The notes: generated by a model not told the origin, from the letters alone. Shown: positions 16,768 to 26,070, numbered from the stretch's first letter. The stretch is DNA of 64,000 nt from Quisquiliibacterium transsilvanicum (GCF_014202215.1 NZ_JACHGB010000005.1:1-64000), one strand, 5' to 3'. Numbers and translations are program-made.

Positions 16768-17270
16768 CCTCTCCAGAACCCGCAAGCTTCCACCCGGATT
16801 TCGAGCGCAAGATCGTCGAACCCGCTGCCCTGCGCGACGCGCTGGCGAACTGCCGCCGGCCGCTGGTATTCACCAACGGCGTCTTCGATCTGCTGCACCG
16901 CGGCCACGTGACCTATCTCGCGCAGGCCCGCTCGCTCGGCGCCAGCCTGCTGGTGGCCGTCAACAGCGACGCCTCGGTGCGTCGGCTCGGCAAGGGAGCG
17001 GACCGCCCGATCAATCTCTGCGAGGACCGGATGGCGGTTCTTGCAGCGCTCGAGTGCGTCGATCACGTGAGCTTTTTCGACGAAGACACGCCAATCTCGC
17101 TGATCCTGGCGGCGCGCCCCGAGGTCCTGGTGAAGGGCGGCGACTGGCCGGTGGACCGCATCGTCGGCGCGCCCGAAGTGCGCGGCTGGGGCGGAACGGT
17201 GCACTCCATCGCCTTCCGCTTCGAGCGCTCCACCACCGAAACCCTCCGGCGGATCCGCGGCCCGGGCTGA
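16764..17270 (+). CDS. rfaE2: HldE C-domain/RfaE2-like nucleotidyltransferase
   Basis: A 168-residue cytidylyltransferase-fold enzyme. It has FTNGVFDLLHRGHV (HxGH-type nucleotide motif near residue 42), AVNSDASVRRLGKG and the late VKGGDW. These match D-glycero-beta-D-manno-heptose-1-phosphate adenylyltransferase of LPS core heptose synthesis. The kinase domain fused in enterobacterial HldE is absent, as in most betaproteobacteria. It overlaps the anti-sigma stop (ATGA), an unexpected operon partner. Confidence 0.9.
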   Translation: MTSPEPASFHPDFERKIVEPAALRDALANCRRPLVFTNGVFDLLHRGHVTYLAQARSLGASLLVAVNSDASVRRLGKGADRPINLCEDRMAVLAALECVDHVSFFDEDTPISLILAARPEVLVKGGDWPVDRIVGAPEVRGWGGTVHSIAFRFERSTTETLRRIRGPG

Positions 17271-17327
17271 GCGGACAGCTGAGCACACGGCTGGCGCGGG
17301 AGGCCCCGCGAGGGGCGACTGGCGCGC

Positions 17328-17678
17328 TCAGCGGCGCAAGAAAGGCGGCGGCAGCTCCGTGGAGTCCGGCGCAGCGCCCGCTGCGGGCCGGACTCGAGCC
17401 GCCCCGCCAGCATTGACGGACGAAGCGGACGAAGCGGACGACTCCGATGCGGTGCCGGACGCCTCCCCGGCCGCGGGAATCGGCGCCGGCTGCGCCCCCC
17501 CGGAGGAGGCGCCTGCCTCGAGCCGCTCCAGCGGGACGACCACCAGCCGTTCCGGCGCGATCTCGGCAGGCCGGCCGACCGCGGTGCCCGCCTGCGGGCT
17601 CCAGGCTTCCAGCCAGCCCTGCCACCAGGCGAACGCCAGCAGGTTGGCGAGCACCAGCACCGCCAGCAGCGCCCTCAA
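17328..17678 (-). CDS. Short membrane-anchored protein after BirA (SPOR-less)
   Basis: A TTG at 17678 overlaps the birA stop (TTGA) and gives a 116-residue protein: one N-terminal membrane helix (RALLAVLVLANLLAFAWW), then an Ala/Ser/Pro-rich periplasmic tail. In related genomes the gene after birA often encodes such an anchor followed by a peptidoglycan-binding SPOR domain. Here only a proline-tipped tail is left, and 57 bases later the next gene ends. No shifted-frame SPOR remnant was seen. Confidence 0.6.
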   Translation of the reverse strand: MRALLAVLVLANLLAFAWWQGWLEAWSPQAGTAVGRPAEIAPERLVVVPLERLEAGASSGGAQPAPIPAAGEASGTASESSASSASSVNAGGAARVRPAAGAAPDSTELPPPFLRR

Positions 17679-18562
17679 GGCCCTCTCGCTCCGGTCAGGT
17701 CCGAGAGCCGCGCGGACACGTCGCCCACCGCCACCGCGACCACACCGTCGGACGTGCGCAGGCGCAGCGCCCCGGTAGGGTCGAGCCCGTCGGCGCGACC
17801 GCTCAGCTTCGGACGCCCGTCCTCCAGGATCGTGACTTCGCGGCCGGCGAGCACGTCGAAAGGCGCCCACTGCAGCGCCGTGTCGCCGAAGCCCTCTGCA
17901 AGAAAGCGCTCGGCAGCGTCGATCAGCGCACGCGCGAGGCGCCCGGCGAGCTCCTCGCGAGGCGGCATCGCCGAGCCGGCCTCGAACAGGCCGCAGGCCG
18001 GCTGGTCGATTGCGCTGGCCAGCGCATCCGGCAGGCGCAGGTTGACCCCGAGGCCGATGACGATGCGCTCGTGCTCACCGCTCAGCCGCGTCTCGACCAG
18101 CATGCCGGCGCACTTGAGCCCCTTGCGCAGCAGGTCGTTGGGCCATTTCAGCCCGATCCCGGGTGCCCAGGCCGACGCCGTCTTCGCGACCGCGACGCCG
18201 AGCGCCAGCGGCAGGCCGACCAGCGCCGGCGTGTGCGCGCCGCGACAGTGATCGATCGCCACCGAGAAGGTGAGGGAGTCCAGGGGGTCGCTGACGAAGA
18301 CCCTGCCCCGGCGGCCCCGCCCGGCGACCTGCTGCACCGCGAGCAGCACGTGGACCGCGGGCGCCCCGCCGGAACGCGGCGGACCCGCCGGCCGGCGCAT
18401 CAGCTCCTTGTTGGTGGAGTCGATCGAGTCGACAACCTCGACGCAGGACTCTGGCAGCGCCGCGGCTGCGGCGATCAGGGCCGCGTCGAGCCCCGCGTCG
18501 GCAGCGGCGCTCCGTCCGGGTTGCTGGGTTTGCTGGTCAGGGGAAGCCACGGCGGCAATCAT
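17675..18562 (-). CDS. birA: Biotin--[acetyl-CoA carboxylase] ligase
   Basis: A 295-residue biotin-protein ligase lacking the N-terminal repressor HTH. Catalytic features are IDSTNKELM, QVAGRGRRGRVF (the GRGRRGR biotin/AMP loop), GLKWPNDLL, and the C-terminal SH3-like domain (about 245-292). It attaches biotin to the carboxylase carrier protein. The ATG at 18562 is chosen over an upstream one because homology starts soon after. Overlaps the downstream small gene. Confidence 0.92.
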   Translation of the reverse strand: MIAAVASPDQQTQQPGRSAAADAGLDAALIAAAAALPESCVEVVDSIDSTNKELMRRPAGPPRSGGAPAVHVLLAVQQVAGRGRRGRVFVSDPLDSLTFSVAIDHCRGAHTPALVGLPLALGVAVAKTASAWAPGIGLKWPNDLLRKGLKCAGMLVETRLSGEHERIVIGLGVNLRLPDALASAIDQPACGLFEAGSAMPPREELAGRLARALIDAAERFLAEGFGDTALQWAPFDVLAGREVTILEDGRPKLSGRADGLDPTGALRLRTSDGVVAVAVGDVSARLSDLTGARGP

Positions 18563-18646
18563 ATCCTGTAGGCTTGGGGCCCCCGATGCCCGCACACGGG
18601 CCGGCGGCGCGCGCCGACGCCCCCGGCCGCCTTCCGCGCCCTGCGC

Positions 18647-19825
18647 ATGCCCGTCGAACCGTCGAACCGTCACTCGAGAATCCCGGAAGTCCTGCTGGGC
18701 GCCTACCTGCTCGCGCTGGTCTACGGCACCCTGTATCCGTGGACCGGCTGGCGTGCGATCGGGCAGCCGGCCCTCGGCTTCCTGCTCGAACCCTGGCCCC
18801 GCTGGTGGACCTGGCTAGACGTGCTCGTCAACGTCGCGGTCTACGTGCCGCTGGGGGCCTTTGGTGTGCCGCTGCTGCGCAGGAAGATGCGCCTGCCCGC
18901 GGCGCTGCTCGCCGCGGTCGCGCTCGCCAGCGCCACCTCGCTGGGCCTGGAGGGGCTGCAGAGCTTCATGCCAGGGCGGGTCGCGTCGCGACTCGACTGG
19001 GTAGCCAACACCGGCGGTGCGCTGGCCGGCGCGCTCGTTGCCGCTGCGCTCGCGCCGCTGCCCGTCTGGCAGCGCATGCGGTGGCAGCGCGCCAGTCTGC
19101 ATGGGATCGCGGGCGCAAGCGGCCTGGCGCTGCTGGCCAGCTGGCTCGCGATCCAGTTGCCGCCGCAGCGGGTCCCCTTTGGCAACGGCGACTTCGTCGA
19201 GCCGCTCGTCACGGCCCTCGGCCTCGCGCTCGGCCCCCTCCTCGCCGCGATCGATCCCGCTCTCGCCGGCGACGCGGGCGCCTGGATCGCGCAGGAGGCG
19301 ACCGGGCTGAGGCTGGACATCGACCACATCGTCCTCGTCGAGGCCTGCGGCACGGCGGCCGCCGTGGCGGCGATCGGGCTGCTGGTGCGCGAGATCTACC
19401 CTGCCAGGGCGCCGCGCGGACTGATCACTGCCGGCCTGGTGCTCTCGGCGGCGGCGGCGCGCAGCGCATCCGCCGAGCTGCTGCTGGGTCCCGGCCAGGC
19501 CTTCGCCTGGCTGTCCGCCGGGGCGCAGGGCGGACTGGTGACCGGGGTCGTCCTGCTCGCGATCCTCGCCAGCGGCAGGCGCAGGGCACGGCTGCGCTGG
19601 GCGATCGCCGCGATCGCCCTGACCGCGCTGCTGACCAGCGTGTTCCCCGAGGACCCCTACCACGCGTCGATGCTGCAGCGCTGGGACCGGGGCGCCTGGC
19701 GCAACTTCGACGGCCTGCTCGAGGGCACGGCACTGGTCTGGCCCTTCGCGGCGATACTGTGGTGCGCATTGCGCCTGCGCGCGCTGCAGCGGGCCGCCAA
19801 CTCATTCCACCGGGGCGATCCATGA
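18647..19825 (+). CDS. VanZ-like multispanning membrane protein
   Basis: A 392-residue protein. The first 130 residues fit VanZ: LVYGTLYPWTGW, LDVLVNVAVYVPLG, SLGLEGLQSFMPGRVASRLDWVANT. Several more hydrophobic helices follow, ending in a short basic tail. VanZ proteins affect glycopeptide/polymyxin tolerance in some bacteria, but the mechanism is unclear. The stop overlaps the 2Fe-2S gene start (ATGA). Confidence 0.82.
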   Translation: MPVEPSNRHSRIPEVLLGAYLLALVYGTLYPWTGWRAIGQPALGFLLEPWPRWWTWLDVLVNVAVYVPLGAFGVPLLRRKMRLPAALLAAVALASATSLGLEGLQSFMPGRVASRLDWVANTGGALAGALVAAALAPLPVWQRMRWQRASLHGIAGASGLALLASWLAIQLPPQRVPFGNGDFVEPLVTALGLALGPLLAAIDPALAGDAGAWIAQEATGLRLDIDHIVLVEACGTAAAVAAIGLLVREIYPARAPRGLITAGLVLSAAAARSASAELLLGPGQAFAWLSAGAQGGLVTGVVLLAILASGRRRARLRWAIAAIALTALLTSVFPEDPYHASMLQRWDRGAWRNFDGLLEGTALVWPFAAILWCALRLRALQRAANSFHRGDP

Positions 19826-20133
19826 GCCACTTCCAGCATCACGTCTTCTTCTGCCTGAACCGCCGCGACGAGGGTCGCGACTGCTGCGCATGCCACGACG
19901 CAGAACGGCTCCAGGCCTACGCCAAGGATCGCGTCAAGCAGCTCGGCCTGGCCGGCCCTGGCAAGGTCCGCGTCAACAAGGCCGGCTGCCTCGACCGCTG
20001 CGAGCTCGGTCCGGTGGTCGTCGTCTACCCCGAGGCCATCTGGTACACCTATGTCGACGAAAAGGACATCGACGAAATCGTCGAGTCGCACCTGCTCAAT
20101 GGACGGCCGGTCGAGCGGCTGATGATCGAATGA
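19822..20133 (+). CDS. Thioredoxin-like 2Fe-2S ferredoxin
   Basis: A 103-residue protein with HVFFCLNRR and GCLDRCELGPVVVVYPE. Cys residues at about 11, 22, 23, 25, 54 and 58 supply the four-cysteine cluster of the thioredoxin-like [2Fe-2S] family (NuoE-like fold). An electron-transfer role is expected; no partner is apparent nearby. Coupled by ATGA overlaps to both neighbours. Confidence 0.88.
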   Translation: MSHFQHHVFFCLNRRDEGRDCCACHDAERLQAYAKDRVKQLGLAGPGKVRVNKAGCLDRCELGPVVVVYPEAIWYTYVDEKDIDEIVESHLLNGRPVERLMIE

Positions 20134-20810
20134 ACGCGGCCACAGAACGCATGCTCGTCGCGGGCCCGGCCGGCAACATCGACGTCGCCGTCGACCGCCC
20201 CGCCGGCGCCCCGGCCGGCATCGCACTGATCGCGCATCCGCACCCGCTCCACGGCGGCACCCGCGACAACAAGGTGGTGCAGACGCTCGCCCGCGCCCTG
20301 GTGCAGCTCGGCTTCGTGTGCTGGCGGCCGAACTTCCGCGGCGTCGAGGACTCCGACGGCAGCCACGACGAGGGCATCGGCGAGACGGATGACATGCTTG
20401 CTGTGCTCGCGCATGCGCGCGCGCATGCTTCGATCCAGGGGCTCGGGCACGCGCCGGTGGCGCTGGCCGGCTTCTCGTTCGGCTGCTTCGTGCAAACGAG
20501 GGTGGCCGCGCAGCTGCAGGCCCGCGGCGAGCCTGCGCCGCGCATGGCGCTGGTCGGTCCGGCCGCGTCGCGCTTCGCGCTGGAGCCGGCCACTGCAGAT
20601 ACGCTGGTCGTGCACGGCGAGATGGACGACGTCGTGCCGCTGCAGTCGGTGCTCGACTGGGCGCGACCGCAGGAACTCCCGGTGGTGGTGGTACCCGGAG
20701 CCGACCATTTCTTCCACCGCCGCCTGCCGCTCCTCAAGCGCCTGGTGCTGCGCTGGATGGCCGACGCGGCGTCAGGGCCGGCCGGACCGAACGACTATAA
20801 TCCCGACTGA
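20130..20810 (+). CDS. Alpha/beta hydrolase (COG2945 type)
   Basis: A 226-residue hydrolase with oxyanion motif AHPHPLHGGTRDNKVVQ, nucleophile elbow GFSFGCF (Ser about residue 115), HGEMDDVVP (acid) and DHFFH (His). This is the small COG2945 family of unknown substrate, common in betaproteobacteria next to this ferredoxin gene. The ATG overlaps the ferredoxin stop. A TATAAT in its last codons may serve the dacC promoter. Confidence 0.88.
   Translation: MNAATERMLVAGPAGNIDVAVDRPAGAPAGIALIAHPHPLHGGTRDNKVVQTLARALVQLGFVCWRPNFRGVEDSDGSHDEGIGETDDMLAVLAHARAHASIQGLGHAPVALAGFSFGCFVQTRVAAQLQARGEPAPRMALVGPAASRFALEPATADTLVVHGEMDDVVPLQSVLDWARPQELPVVVVPGADHFFHRRLPLLKRLVLRWMADAASGPAGPNDYNPD
20796..20801 (+). 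promoter_or_regulatory. Candidate -10 element for dacC
   Basis: A perfect TATAAT lies at the end of the hydrolase gene, 90 bases before the carboxypeptidase ATG. No convincing -35 is 16-18 bases upstream, so this is only a candidate. Confidence 0.3.
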
Positions 20811-20891
20811 CCCGCGGCACGCCGCGTCCCCTCCTTTCCCTGCGTCGCGCATCCCGGCCCCGCGCCGGCATCCGACCCCCCGCACCCAGAG

Positions 20892-22040
20892 ATGACACCG
20901 ATCCGCCTGCTAGCCGCCATCGTCCTTTCGCTGTTCGCCTCGCTCGCCGCCGCCCAGGTGCCTGCGCCCACGCTGGCCGCCCGTTCCTGGCTGTTGATGG
21001 ACGTAACCACCAACCAGGTGCTGGCTGCCGCCGAGCCCGACATGAAGGTCGAGCCCGCCTCGCTGACCAAGCTGATGACCGCCTACCTGGCGTTCAAGGC
21101 GCTGCACGAGAAGCGGCTCACCCCGGAGCAGCGCCCGCCGGTGTCCAGCGCCGCCTGGAAGGCGATCGGCTCGCGCATGTTCGTCGACCCCGGCAAGCCG
21201 GCCACGGTCGACGAACTGCTGCACGGGATGATCATCCAGTCTGGCAACGACGCCTCCATCATCCTGGCCGAAGCCATCGCCGGCAGCGAGGCAGGCTTCG
21301 CCGAGCTGATGAACCGCGAGGCCCAGCGCATGGGCCTGAAGAACACCAGTTTCCGCAACGCCACCGGCCTGCCCGACCCGCAGCACTACACGACGGCGCG
21401 CGACCTGGCCATCCTCGCCACGCGGCTGATCCAGGACTTCCCGCAGAACTACAGCCTGTATGCGCAGAAGGAATACACCTACAACAAGATCCGCCAGCCG
21501 AACCGCAACCGGCTGCTGTTCATCGACCCGACCGTCGATGGCGTCAAGACCGGCCATACCGACGCCGCGGGCTACTGCCTGATCGCATCCAGCCGGCGTG
21601 AGCAGCCGGGCGCCGGTTTCCAGCGCCGCCTGCTCAGCGTGATGCTCGGCACCGCCTCCGAATCGGCGCGCGCGATCGAATCGCAGAAGCTGCTCAACTA
21701 CGGCTTCCAGAATTTCGATGCGGTCAAGGTGTTCGAAGCCGGCAAGCCCTCGGGCAGCTACGAGGTCTGGAAGGGCGCGAAGAACGAGGTTTCCGCCGGG
21801 TTCACCGAGGACGTGACCGTGGCGGTGCCGCGCGGCCAGGCCGCACAGATCAAGGCCGAGATCGAGCGCACCGAACCGCTGGTTGCACCGATCGCCCAGG
21901 GCCAGCGCATCGGCACGCTGCGCGTGAAGCTCGGCGACAAGGTGCTGGTCGAACGGCCTCTGCTGGCGCTCGCGGCCGTCGAGGAAGCCGGCCTGTTCGG
22001 CCGCGCCTGGGATACGATCAGGCTCTGGATCGGCAAGTGA
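20892..22040 (+). CDS. dacC: D-alanyl-D-alanine carboxypeptidase (PBP5/6 type)
   Basis: A 382-residue periplasmic enzyme with a Sec signal (cleavage after about residue 21, ASLAAA). It has the three penicillin-binding motifs: S57-L-T-K60, SGN (in IIQSGNDAS) and KTG (in GVKTGHTD). The C-terminal beta domain and amphipathic anchor (AWDTIRLWIGK) tether it to the inner membrane. It trims the terminal D-Ala from peptidoglycan stem peptides. The D-amino acid aminotransferase and lipoyl genes follow, as in many betaproteobacteria. Confidence 0.93.
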   Translation: MTPIRLLAAIVLSLFASLAAAQVPAPTLAARSWLLMDVTTNQVLAAAEPDMKVEPASLTKLMTAYLAFKALHEKRLTPEQRPPVSSAAWKAIGSRMFVDPGKPATVDELLHGMIIQSGNDASIILAEAIAGSEAGFAELMNREAQRMGLKNTSFRNATGLPDPQHYTTARDLAILATRLIQDFPQNYSLYAQKEYTYNKIRQPNRNRLLFIDPTVDGVKTGHTDAAGYCLIASSRREQPGAGFQRRLLSVMLGTASESARAIESQKLLNYGFQNFDAVKVFEAGKPSGSYEVWKGAKNEVSAGFTEDVTVAVPRGQAAQIKAEIERTEPLVAPIAQGQRIGTLRVKLGDKVLVERPLLALAAVEEAGLFGRAWDTIRLWIGK

Positions 22041-22101
22041 CCGGCCCGGCGGCCGGCGCGGCGCCGCCCGCCGCCCGCCGCCGACACAGCGAGACCCGCG
22101 C

Positions 22102-22956
22102 ATGAGCACCGAGATCAGCCAGACCGTCTTCCTGAACGGCGAGTTCCTGCCGATCGGCGAAGCCCGCGTTCCGGTCCTGGATCGCGGCTTCATTTTCGGC
22201 GACGCCATCTACGAAGTGGTGCCGGTCTACGGCCGGCGTCCCTTCCGCTGGCCCGCGCATCTGGCGCGGCTGCAGCGCAGCCTCGCGAAGACCCGCATCC
22301 CCAACCCCCGCGACTCGACCGGCTGGACCGCACTGATCACCGAGATCGTCGAGCGCCACCCGTGGCCGGACCAGTTCATCTACCTGCAGGTCACTCGCGG
22401 CGTCGCCAGGCGCGACCACGCCTTCCCCGCGCACGCGGTGCCCACCGTCTTCGCGATGAGCAGCGAGCTGCCGCCGGTGCCGGCGGCGCTGCGCGAGGAC
22501 GGCGTGGCCGCGATCACGCTGCCGGACGAGCGCTGGCTGCACTGCGACATCAAGTCGACCTCGCTGCTGGGCAACGTGCTGGCCCGGCAGGCGGCGGTCG
22601 ATGCCGGCGCAGCCGAGTGCGTGATGTTCCGCGACGGTTTCCTGACGGAAGGCTCGGCGAGCAACATCTGGGTGGTGCGCAATGGAACGATCTTCGGCCC
22701 GCCGCGCGACCACCTGATCCTCGAAGGCATCCGTTGCGGCCTGCTCGACGAACTCTGCGCCGCGCAGGGCATCCCGATGGACATCCGCCGCATCACCCGC
22801 GAAGAGGTGCTGTCCGCCGACGAGCTGCTGCTCAGCTCGGCGACCCGCGAAGTGCTCGCCATCACCCGCCTCGACGGCAAGGCCGTCGGCGCAGGCCGCC
22901 CCGGCCCCGTCTGGGCCAGTCTCCATGCGGCCTACCAGGCCGCCAAGTCCGCCTGA
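22102..22956 (+). CDS. dat: D-amino acid aminotransferase
   Basis: A 284-residue class IV PLP aminotransferase. It has FNGEFLP-type entry, DRGFIFGDAIYEVVP, the PLP lysine in CDIKSTSLLGNVLARQ, and EGSASNIWVV. It interconverts D-Ala and D-Glu with their keto acids. Next to dacC this suggests recycling or supply of cell-wall D-amino acids. A branched-chain or ADC-lyase activity is a less likely alternative. Confidence 0.85.
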   Translation: MSTEISQTVFLNGEFLPIGEARVPVLDRGFIFGDAIYEVVPVYGRRPFRWPAHLARLQRSLAKTRIPNPRDSTGWTALITEIVERHPWPDQFIYLQVTRGVARRDHAFPAHAVPTVFAMSSELPPVPAALREDGVAAITLPDERWLHCDIKSTSLLGNVLARQAAVDAGAAECVMFRDGFLTEGSASNIWVVRNGTIFGPPRDHLILEGIRCGLLDELCAAQGIPMDIRRITREEVLSADELLLSSATREVLAITRLDGKAVGAGRPGPVWASLHAAYQAAKSA

Positions 22957-22957
22957 C

Positions 22958-23257
22958 ATGTCCGAAGCCCCAGATTCCTCCGACACGGTCTTCGACCGCC
23001 TCGAGAAGCTGCTCGAGTTTCCCTGCGACTTCCCGCTGAAGGTCATGGGCCGGCGCGTGGACGGGTTCGCGCAGGCGATCTCCGACCTGGTGCGCGAACA
23101 CGCCCCCGACTTCGATCCTGCCACCATGGTGCTGAAGCCCTCCTCGCAGGGCGCCTGGCTCAGCCTCACGGTGGTGGTGCGCATCGAGTCGCGCGCCCAG
23201 CTCGAGGCGCTCTACCGGGCAGTGGCCGGCCACCCGATGGTCCGTGTCGTCCTCTGA
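22958..23257 (+). CDS. ybeD: DUF493 protein (YbeD)
   Basis: A 99-residue protein of the YbeD family, with [14 protein letters not shown] and a ferredoxin-like beta-alpha-beta fold pattern. The ATG at 22958 begins one base after the dat stop. It overlaps lipB by 14 bases, the usual ybeD-lipB-lipA order. The function of YbeD is unsettled; it resembles ACT-like regulatory domains. Confidence 0.92.
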   Translation: MSEAPDSSDTVFDRLEKLLEFPCDFPLKVMGRRVDGFAQAISDLVREHAPDFDPATMVLKPSSQGAWLSLTVVVRIESRAQLEALYRAVAGHPMVRVVL

Positions 23258-23921
23258 CCCGCCAGCAGTCGCACCGCCCCCTCCAGTGATCGTGCGCGGC
23301 TTCCGGCCCGCCGACTACCGCAGCACACTGGAGGCGATGCGCGCGTTCACGCAGGAGCGCACGCCGGATACGCCCGACGAGATCTGGCTGGTGGAGCACG
23401 AGCCGGTGTTCACGCTGGGCCTGGCCGCGAAGGAGGAGCACCTGCTGGCACCGGGGGCCATCCCGGTGATCCGCACCGAGCGTGGCGGACAGGTCACCTA
23501 CCACGGCCCCGGTCAGGTGCTGGCCTATGTGCTGATCGACCTGCGCCGGCGCGGGCTCACGGTGCGCGGCCTCGTCGACCGGCTCGAGCAGGCGGTGATC
23601 GGCCTGCTGGCCGGGCGCGGCCTGCCTGCGGTGCGCCGCGCCGATGCGCCCGGCGTCTACCTGGCCGAGCGCGACGGCGCCCCCGGGGCTAAAATCGCTT
23701 CACTGGGACTCAAGGTCACCCGCGGCTGCAGCTTCCACGGCGTGGCGCTGAACGTCGCAATGGACCTTGAACCCTTCTCCCGGATCAACCCCTGCGGCTA
23801 TCCGGGGCTGGCGGTTGCCGACCTGCGCGGCCGGCTCGGCGAGACCGACCTCGCCGACGTCGCCGCGGAGCTGGGCCGCCGGCTGGCCGAACGCATCGAA
23901 GGCATCGAAGGCAGCCCATGA
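23244..23921 (+). CDS. lipB: Octanoyl-[ACP]:protein N-octanoyltransferase
   Basis: A 225-residue LipB. It starts with GTG inside the end of ybeD. It shows [22 protein letters not shown] (substrate loop), [11 protein letters not shown] (catalytic Lys) and INPCGYPGL (catalytic Cys). It transfers octanoate from ACP to lipoyl domains, the first step of lipoate assembly. Translationally coupled to lipA (ATGA). Confidence 0.95.
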   Translation: MSSSDPPAVAPPPPVIVRGFRPADYRSTLEAMRAFTQERTPDTPDEIWLVEHEPVFTLGLAAKEEHLLAPGAIPVIRTERGGQVTYHGPGQVLAYVLIDLRRRGLTVRGLVDRLEQAVIGLLAGRGLPAVRRADAPGVYLAERDGAPGAKIASLGLKVTRGCSFHGVALNVAMDLEPFSRINPCGYPGLAVADLRGRLGETDLADVAAELGRRLAERIEGIEGSP

Positions 23922-24895
23922 CCTCGCCCATTCCCGATCCGGCAGCACCCGCCTACGATCCCAGCGCCAAGCAGAAGGCGGCTGCCAAGACCTCCCGCAT
24001 CCCGATCAAGGTGGTGCCGGCGGGCGAGATCCTGAAGAAGCCCTCCTGGATCCGCGTGAAGGCCGCCTCGCACAACTCGCGCTTCGACGAGATCAAGCAG
24101 ATCCTGCGCGAGCACCGGCTGCACACCGTCTGCGAGGAGGCCTCCTGCCCGAACATCGGCGAATGCTTCGGGCGCGGCACCGCCACCTTCATGATCATGG
24201 GCGACAAGTGCACCCGGCGCTGCCCCTTCTGCGACGTCGGACACGGCCGCCCCGATCGCCTCGACCCCGACGAGCCGGCCAACCTGGCGCGGACCATCGC
24301 CGCGCTCAAGCTGTCGTACGTGGTGATCACCAGCGTCGACCGCGACGATCTGCGCGACGGTGGCGCCGCGCACTTCGTCGACTGCATCCGGGCGGTGCGC
24401 GAGCAGTCGCCGGCGACCCGCATCGAGGTCCTGGTCCCCGATTTCCGCGGCCGGCTCGATCGCGCCCTGGAGATCCTCGAAGCGGCGCCGCCGGACGTCA
24501 TGAACCACAACCTCGAGACCGTGCCGCGGCTGTACCGCGAGGCGCGGCCCGGCTCCGACTATGCGCACTCGCTGAAGCTGCTCGCCGAGTTCGGCCGGCG
24601 GGTTCCCGGCGTGCCGACCAAGTCCGGACTGATGGTCGGCCTGGGCGAGACCGACGACGAGATCCTCCAGACCATGCGCGACCTGCGCGCCCATGGCGTC
24701 GGTATGCTGACCATCGGCCAGTACCTGGCGCCTTCGAACAGCCACCTGCCGGTGCGCCGCTACGTCCATCCAGACACCTTCGAGATGTTCGGTCGCGAGG
24801 CCGCGGCCATGGGCTTTTCTCATGCCGCGGTGGGCGCGCTGGTCCGTTCGTCGTACCATGCAGATCAGCAGGCGCACGCTGCGGGCGTCGCCTGA
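23918..24895 (+). CDS. lipA: Lipoyl synthase (radical SAM)
   Basis: A 325-residue enzyme with the two 4Fe-4S motifs: auxiliary C-x4-C-x5-C in [12 protein letters not shown] and radical-SAM C-x3-C-x2-C in CTRRCPFC. The C-terminal RSSY is also present. It inserts two sulfurs into octanoyl-protein. An N-terminal extension of about 40 residues contains [15 protein letters not shown]. Confidence 0.96.
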   Translation: MTSPIPDPAAPAYDPSAKQKAAAKTSRIPIKVVPAGEILKKPSWIRVKAASHNSRFDEIKQILREHRLHTVCEEASCPNIGECFGRGTATFMIMGDKCTRRCPFCDVGHGRPDRLDPDEPANLARTIAALKLSYVVITSVDRDDLRDGGAAHFVDCIRAVREQSPATRIEVLVPDFRGRLDRALEILEAAPPDVMNHNLETVPRLYREARPGSDYAHSLKLLAEFGRRVPGVPTKSGLMVGLGETDDEILQTMRDLRAHGVGMLTIGQYLAPSNSHLPVRRYVHPDTFEMFGREAAAMGFSHAAVGALVRSSYHADQQAHAAGVA

Positions 24896-24935
24896 CCCGC
24901 TTTCTTCACCTCACTTCACCACCTGGAGCCAGACC

Positions 24936-25244
24936 ATGGACGAGAACACGATCAACAAGGATCAGATCCTGGCCGACATGCGCGTGGTCGTCGGCGACCT
25001 CGAGTCGATGCTGAAGGCCACCGCCAATTCGGCCGACGCCGACGTGCGCGCACTGAGCGAGCGCCTGCGCGACCGCCTCTCGGTCGCCAAGTCCCGCCTG
25101 CTCGACGCCGAGCACGCGATGCTCGAACGCGGCCGCCAGCTGGCCCGCACCACCGACGACTACGTTCACCAGCACCCCTGGTCGGCGATCGGCGCCGCCG
25201 CAGGCATCGGCCTGCTGCTGGGCGTCGTCATCTCCCGCCGCTGA
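24936..25244 (+). CDS. DUF883 (ElaB/YqjD-like) membrane-anchored protein
   Basis: A 102-residue protein. It has a helical amphipathic body (DQILADMRVVVGDLESMLKA and AEHAMLERGRQLAR) and a single C-terminal anchor helix ending VVISRR. ElaB/YqjD proteins bind ribosomes at the inner membrane in stationary phase. It heads a three-gene yqjD-yqjE-like set. Confidence 0.9.
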   Translation: MDENTINKDQILADMRVVVGDLESMLKATANSADADVRALSERLRDRLSVAKSRLLDAEHAMLERGRQLARTTDDYVHQHPWSAIGAAAGIGLLLGVVISRR

Positions 25245-25291
25245 ACTGCGTGCCTCTGGCCGCCCTGCGTCTCATGCGCAAGGACTAAGCG

Positions 25292-25720
25292 ATGTTCGCG
25301 CGCTTGCGCCGCGCGGGCGTAGGGGTTGCCGCGCTTGCCGGCCTCCGGGTCGAACTGTTCGCGCTCGAGCTGCGCGAACAGTTCGAACAGTGGCTCAAGG
25401 TCGCGGTTTTCGCGGTGGCGGCCATCGTGCTCGGCTGCATCGGACTGGGGTTCGTTGCGGTGTTCGTCACCGTTGCCTTCTGGGACAAGAATCCGCTGGT
25501 GGCGCTCGGCATCTTCGCGGGGCTCTTCCTCTTCGGCGCGGTCATCTGCGCGCAGCGGATCTCGGCGGGGCTATCGAAGGCGCCCACCGCGTTCTCGGCC
25601 ACGATCGCCGAGTTCCGCCGCGATGTAGAGACCCTGGACCCCGGTGCCGCGCCTGCGCCCCCCGTATCGTCCACTGGCGAGGCGCCCCTGCCTTCGGCAG
25701 CCTTCCGGGATCTGCCATGA
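25292..25720 (+). CDS. YqjE-like phage holin family membrane protein
   Basis: A 142-residue protein with a short cytoplasmic helix (ELFALELREQFEQW), two close membrane helices (about 47-68 and 74-94) and a disordered tail. This is the phage_holin_3/YqjE pattern. It lies 47 bases after the DUF883 gene and overlaps the next gene (ATGA). Confidence 0.85.
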   Translation: MFARLRRAGVGVAALAGLRVELFALELREQFEQWLKVAVFAVAAIVLGCIGLGFVAVFVTVAFWDKNPLVALGIFAGLFLFGAVICAQRISAGLSKAPTAFSATIAEFRRDVETLDPGAAPAPPVSSTGEAPLPSAAFRDLP

Positions 25721-26070
25721 GCGCCGAGGAAGTCCCGCCCGGCGATTCCCTGGCTGCGCGCAAGGCCGCGCTGGTCGCGGCATCCGCGAAGGCCCGGCAG
25801 GACCTCCGCAGCCAGCTTTCGGCCCGCGCGGTCAGCGAGTCACCCGCAGTCCGGCTGCTGTCGACGGCCGGTTCGCTGCTCCGCGAGCCGCTGGTGCTGG
25901 GGGTGATCGCGGTCGGCCTGCTGGCGATCGGTCCGCGGCGGCTGTTCCGCCTCGTCCGCTGGGGCGTGGTGGTGCTGCCGCTGCACCCGCTGGGCCGGCG
26001 CCTGATCCCCGTGCTCGGCGCGCGGCTGATGGCGGCGCTCGACGAGCGCCCGCGGCCGCGGAGCCGCTGA
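25717..26070 (+). CDS. YqjK-like basic membrane protein
   Basis: A 117-residue protein with a helical Ala/Lys/Arg N-terminal half (ARKAALVAASAKARQDL). Hydrophobic segments follow (LREPLVLGVIAVGLLAIG and an amphipathic VRWGVVVLPLH). It is the third member of the YqjD-YqjE-type cluster by position and coupling. No specific function. Confidence 0.75.
   Translation: MSAEEVPPGDSLAARKAALVAASAKARQDLRSQLSARAVSESPAVRLLSTAGSLLREPLVLGVIAVGLLAIGPRRLFRLVRWGVVVLPLHPLGRRLIPVLGARLMAALDERPRPRSR

Noticed and set aside
18574-20133. A 519-codon plus-strand frame joining the VanZ region and the ferredoxin
   Set aside because: The first 400 codons are in a different frame from the VanZ helices and are Arg-rich; only the ferredoxin part is a gene.
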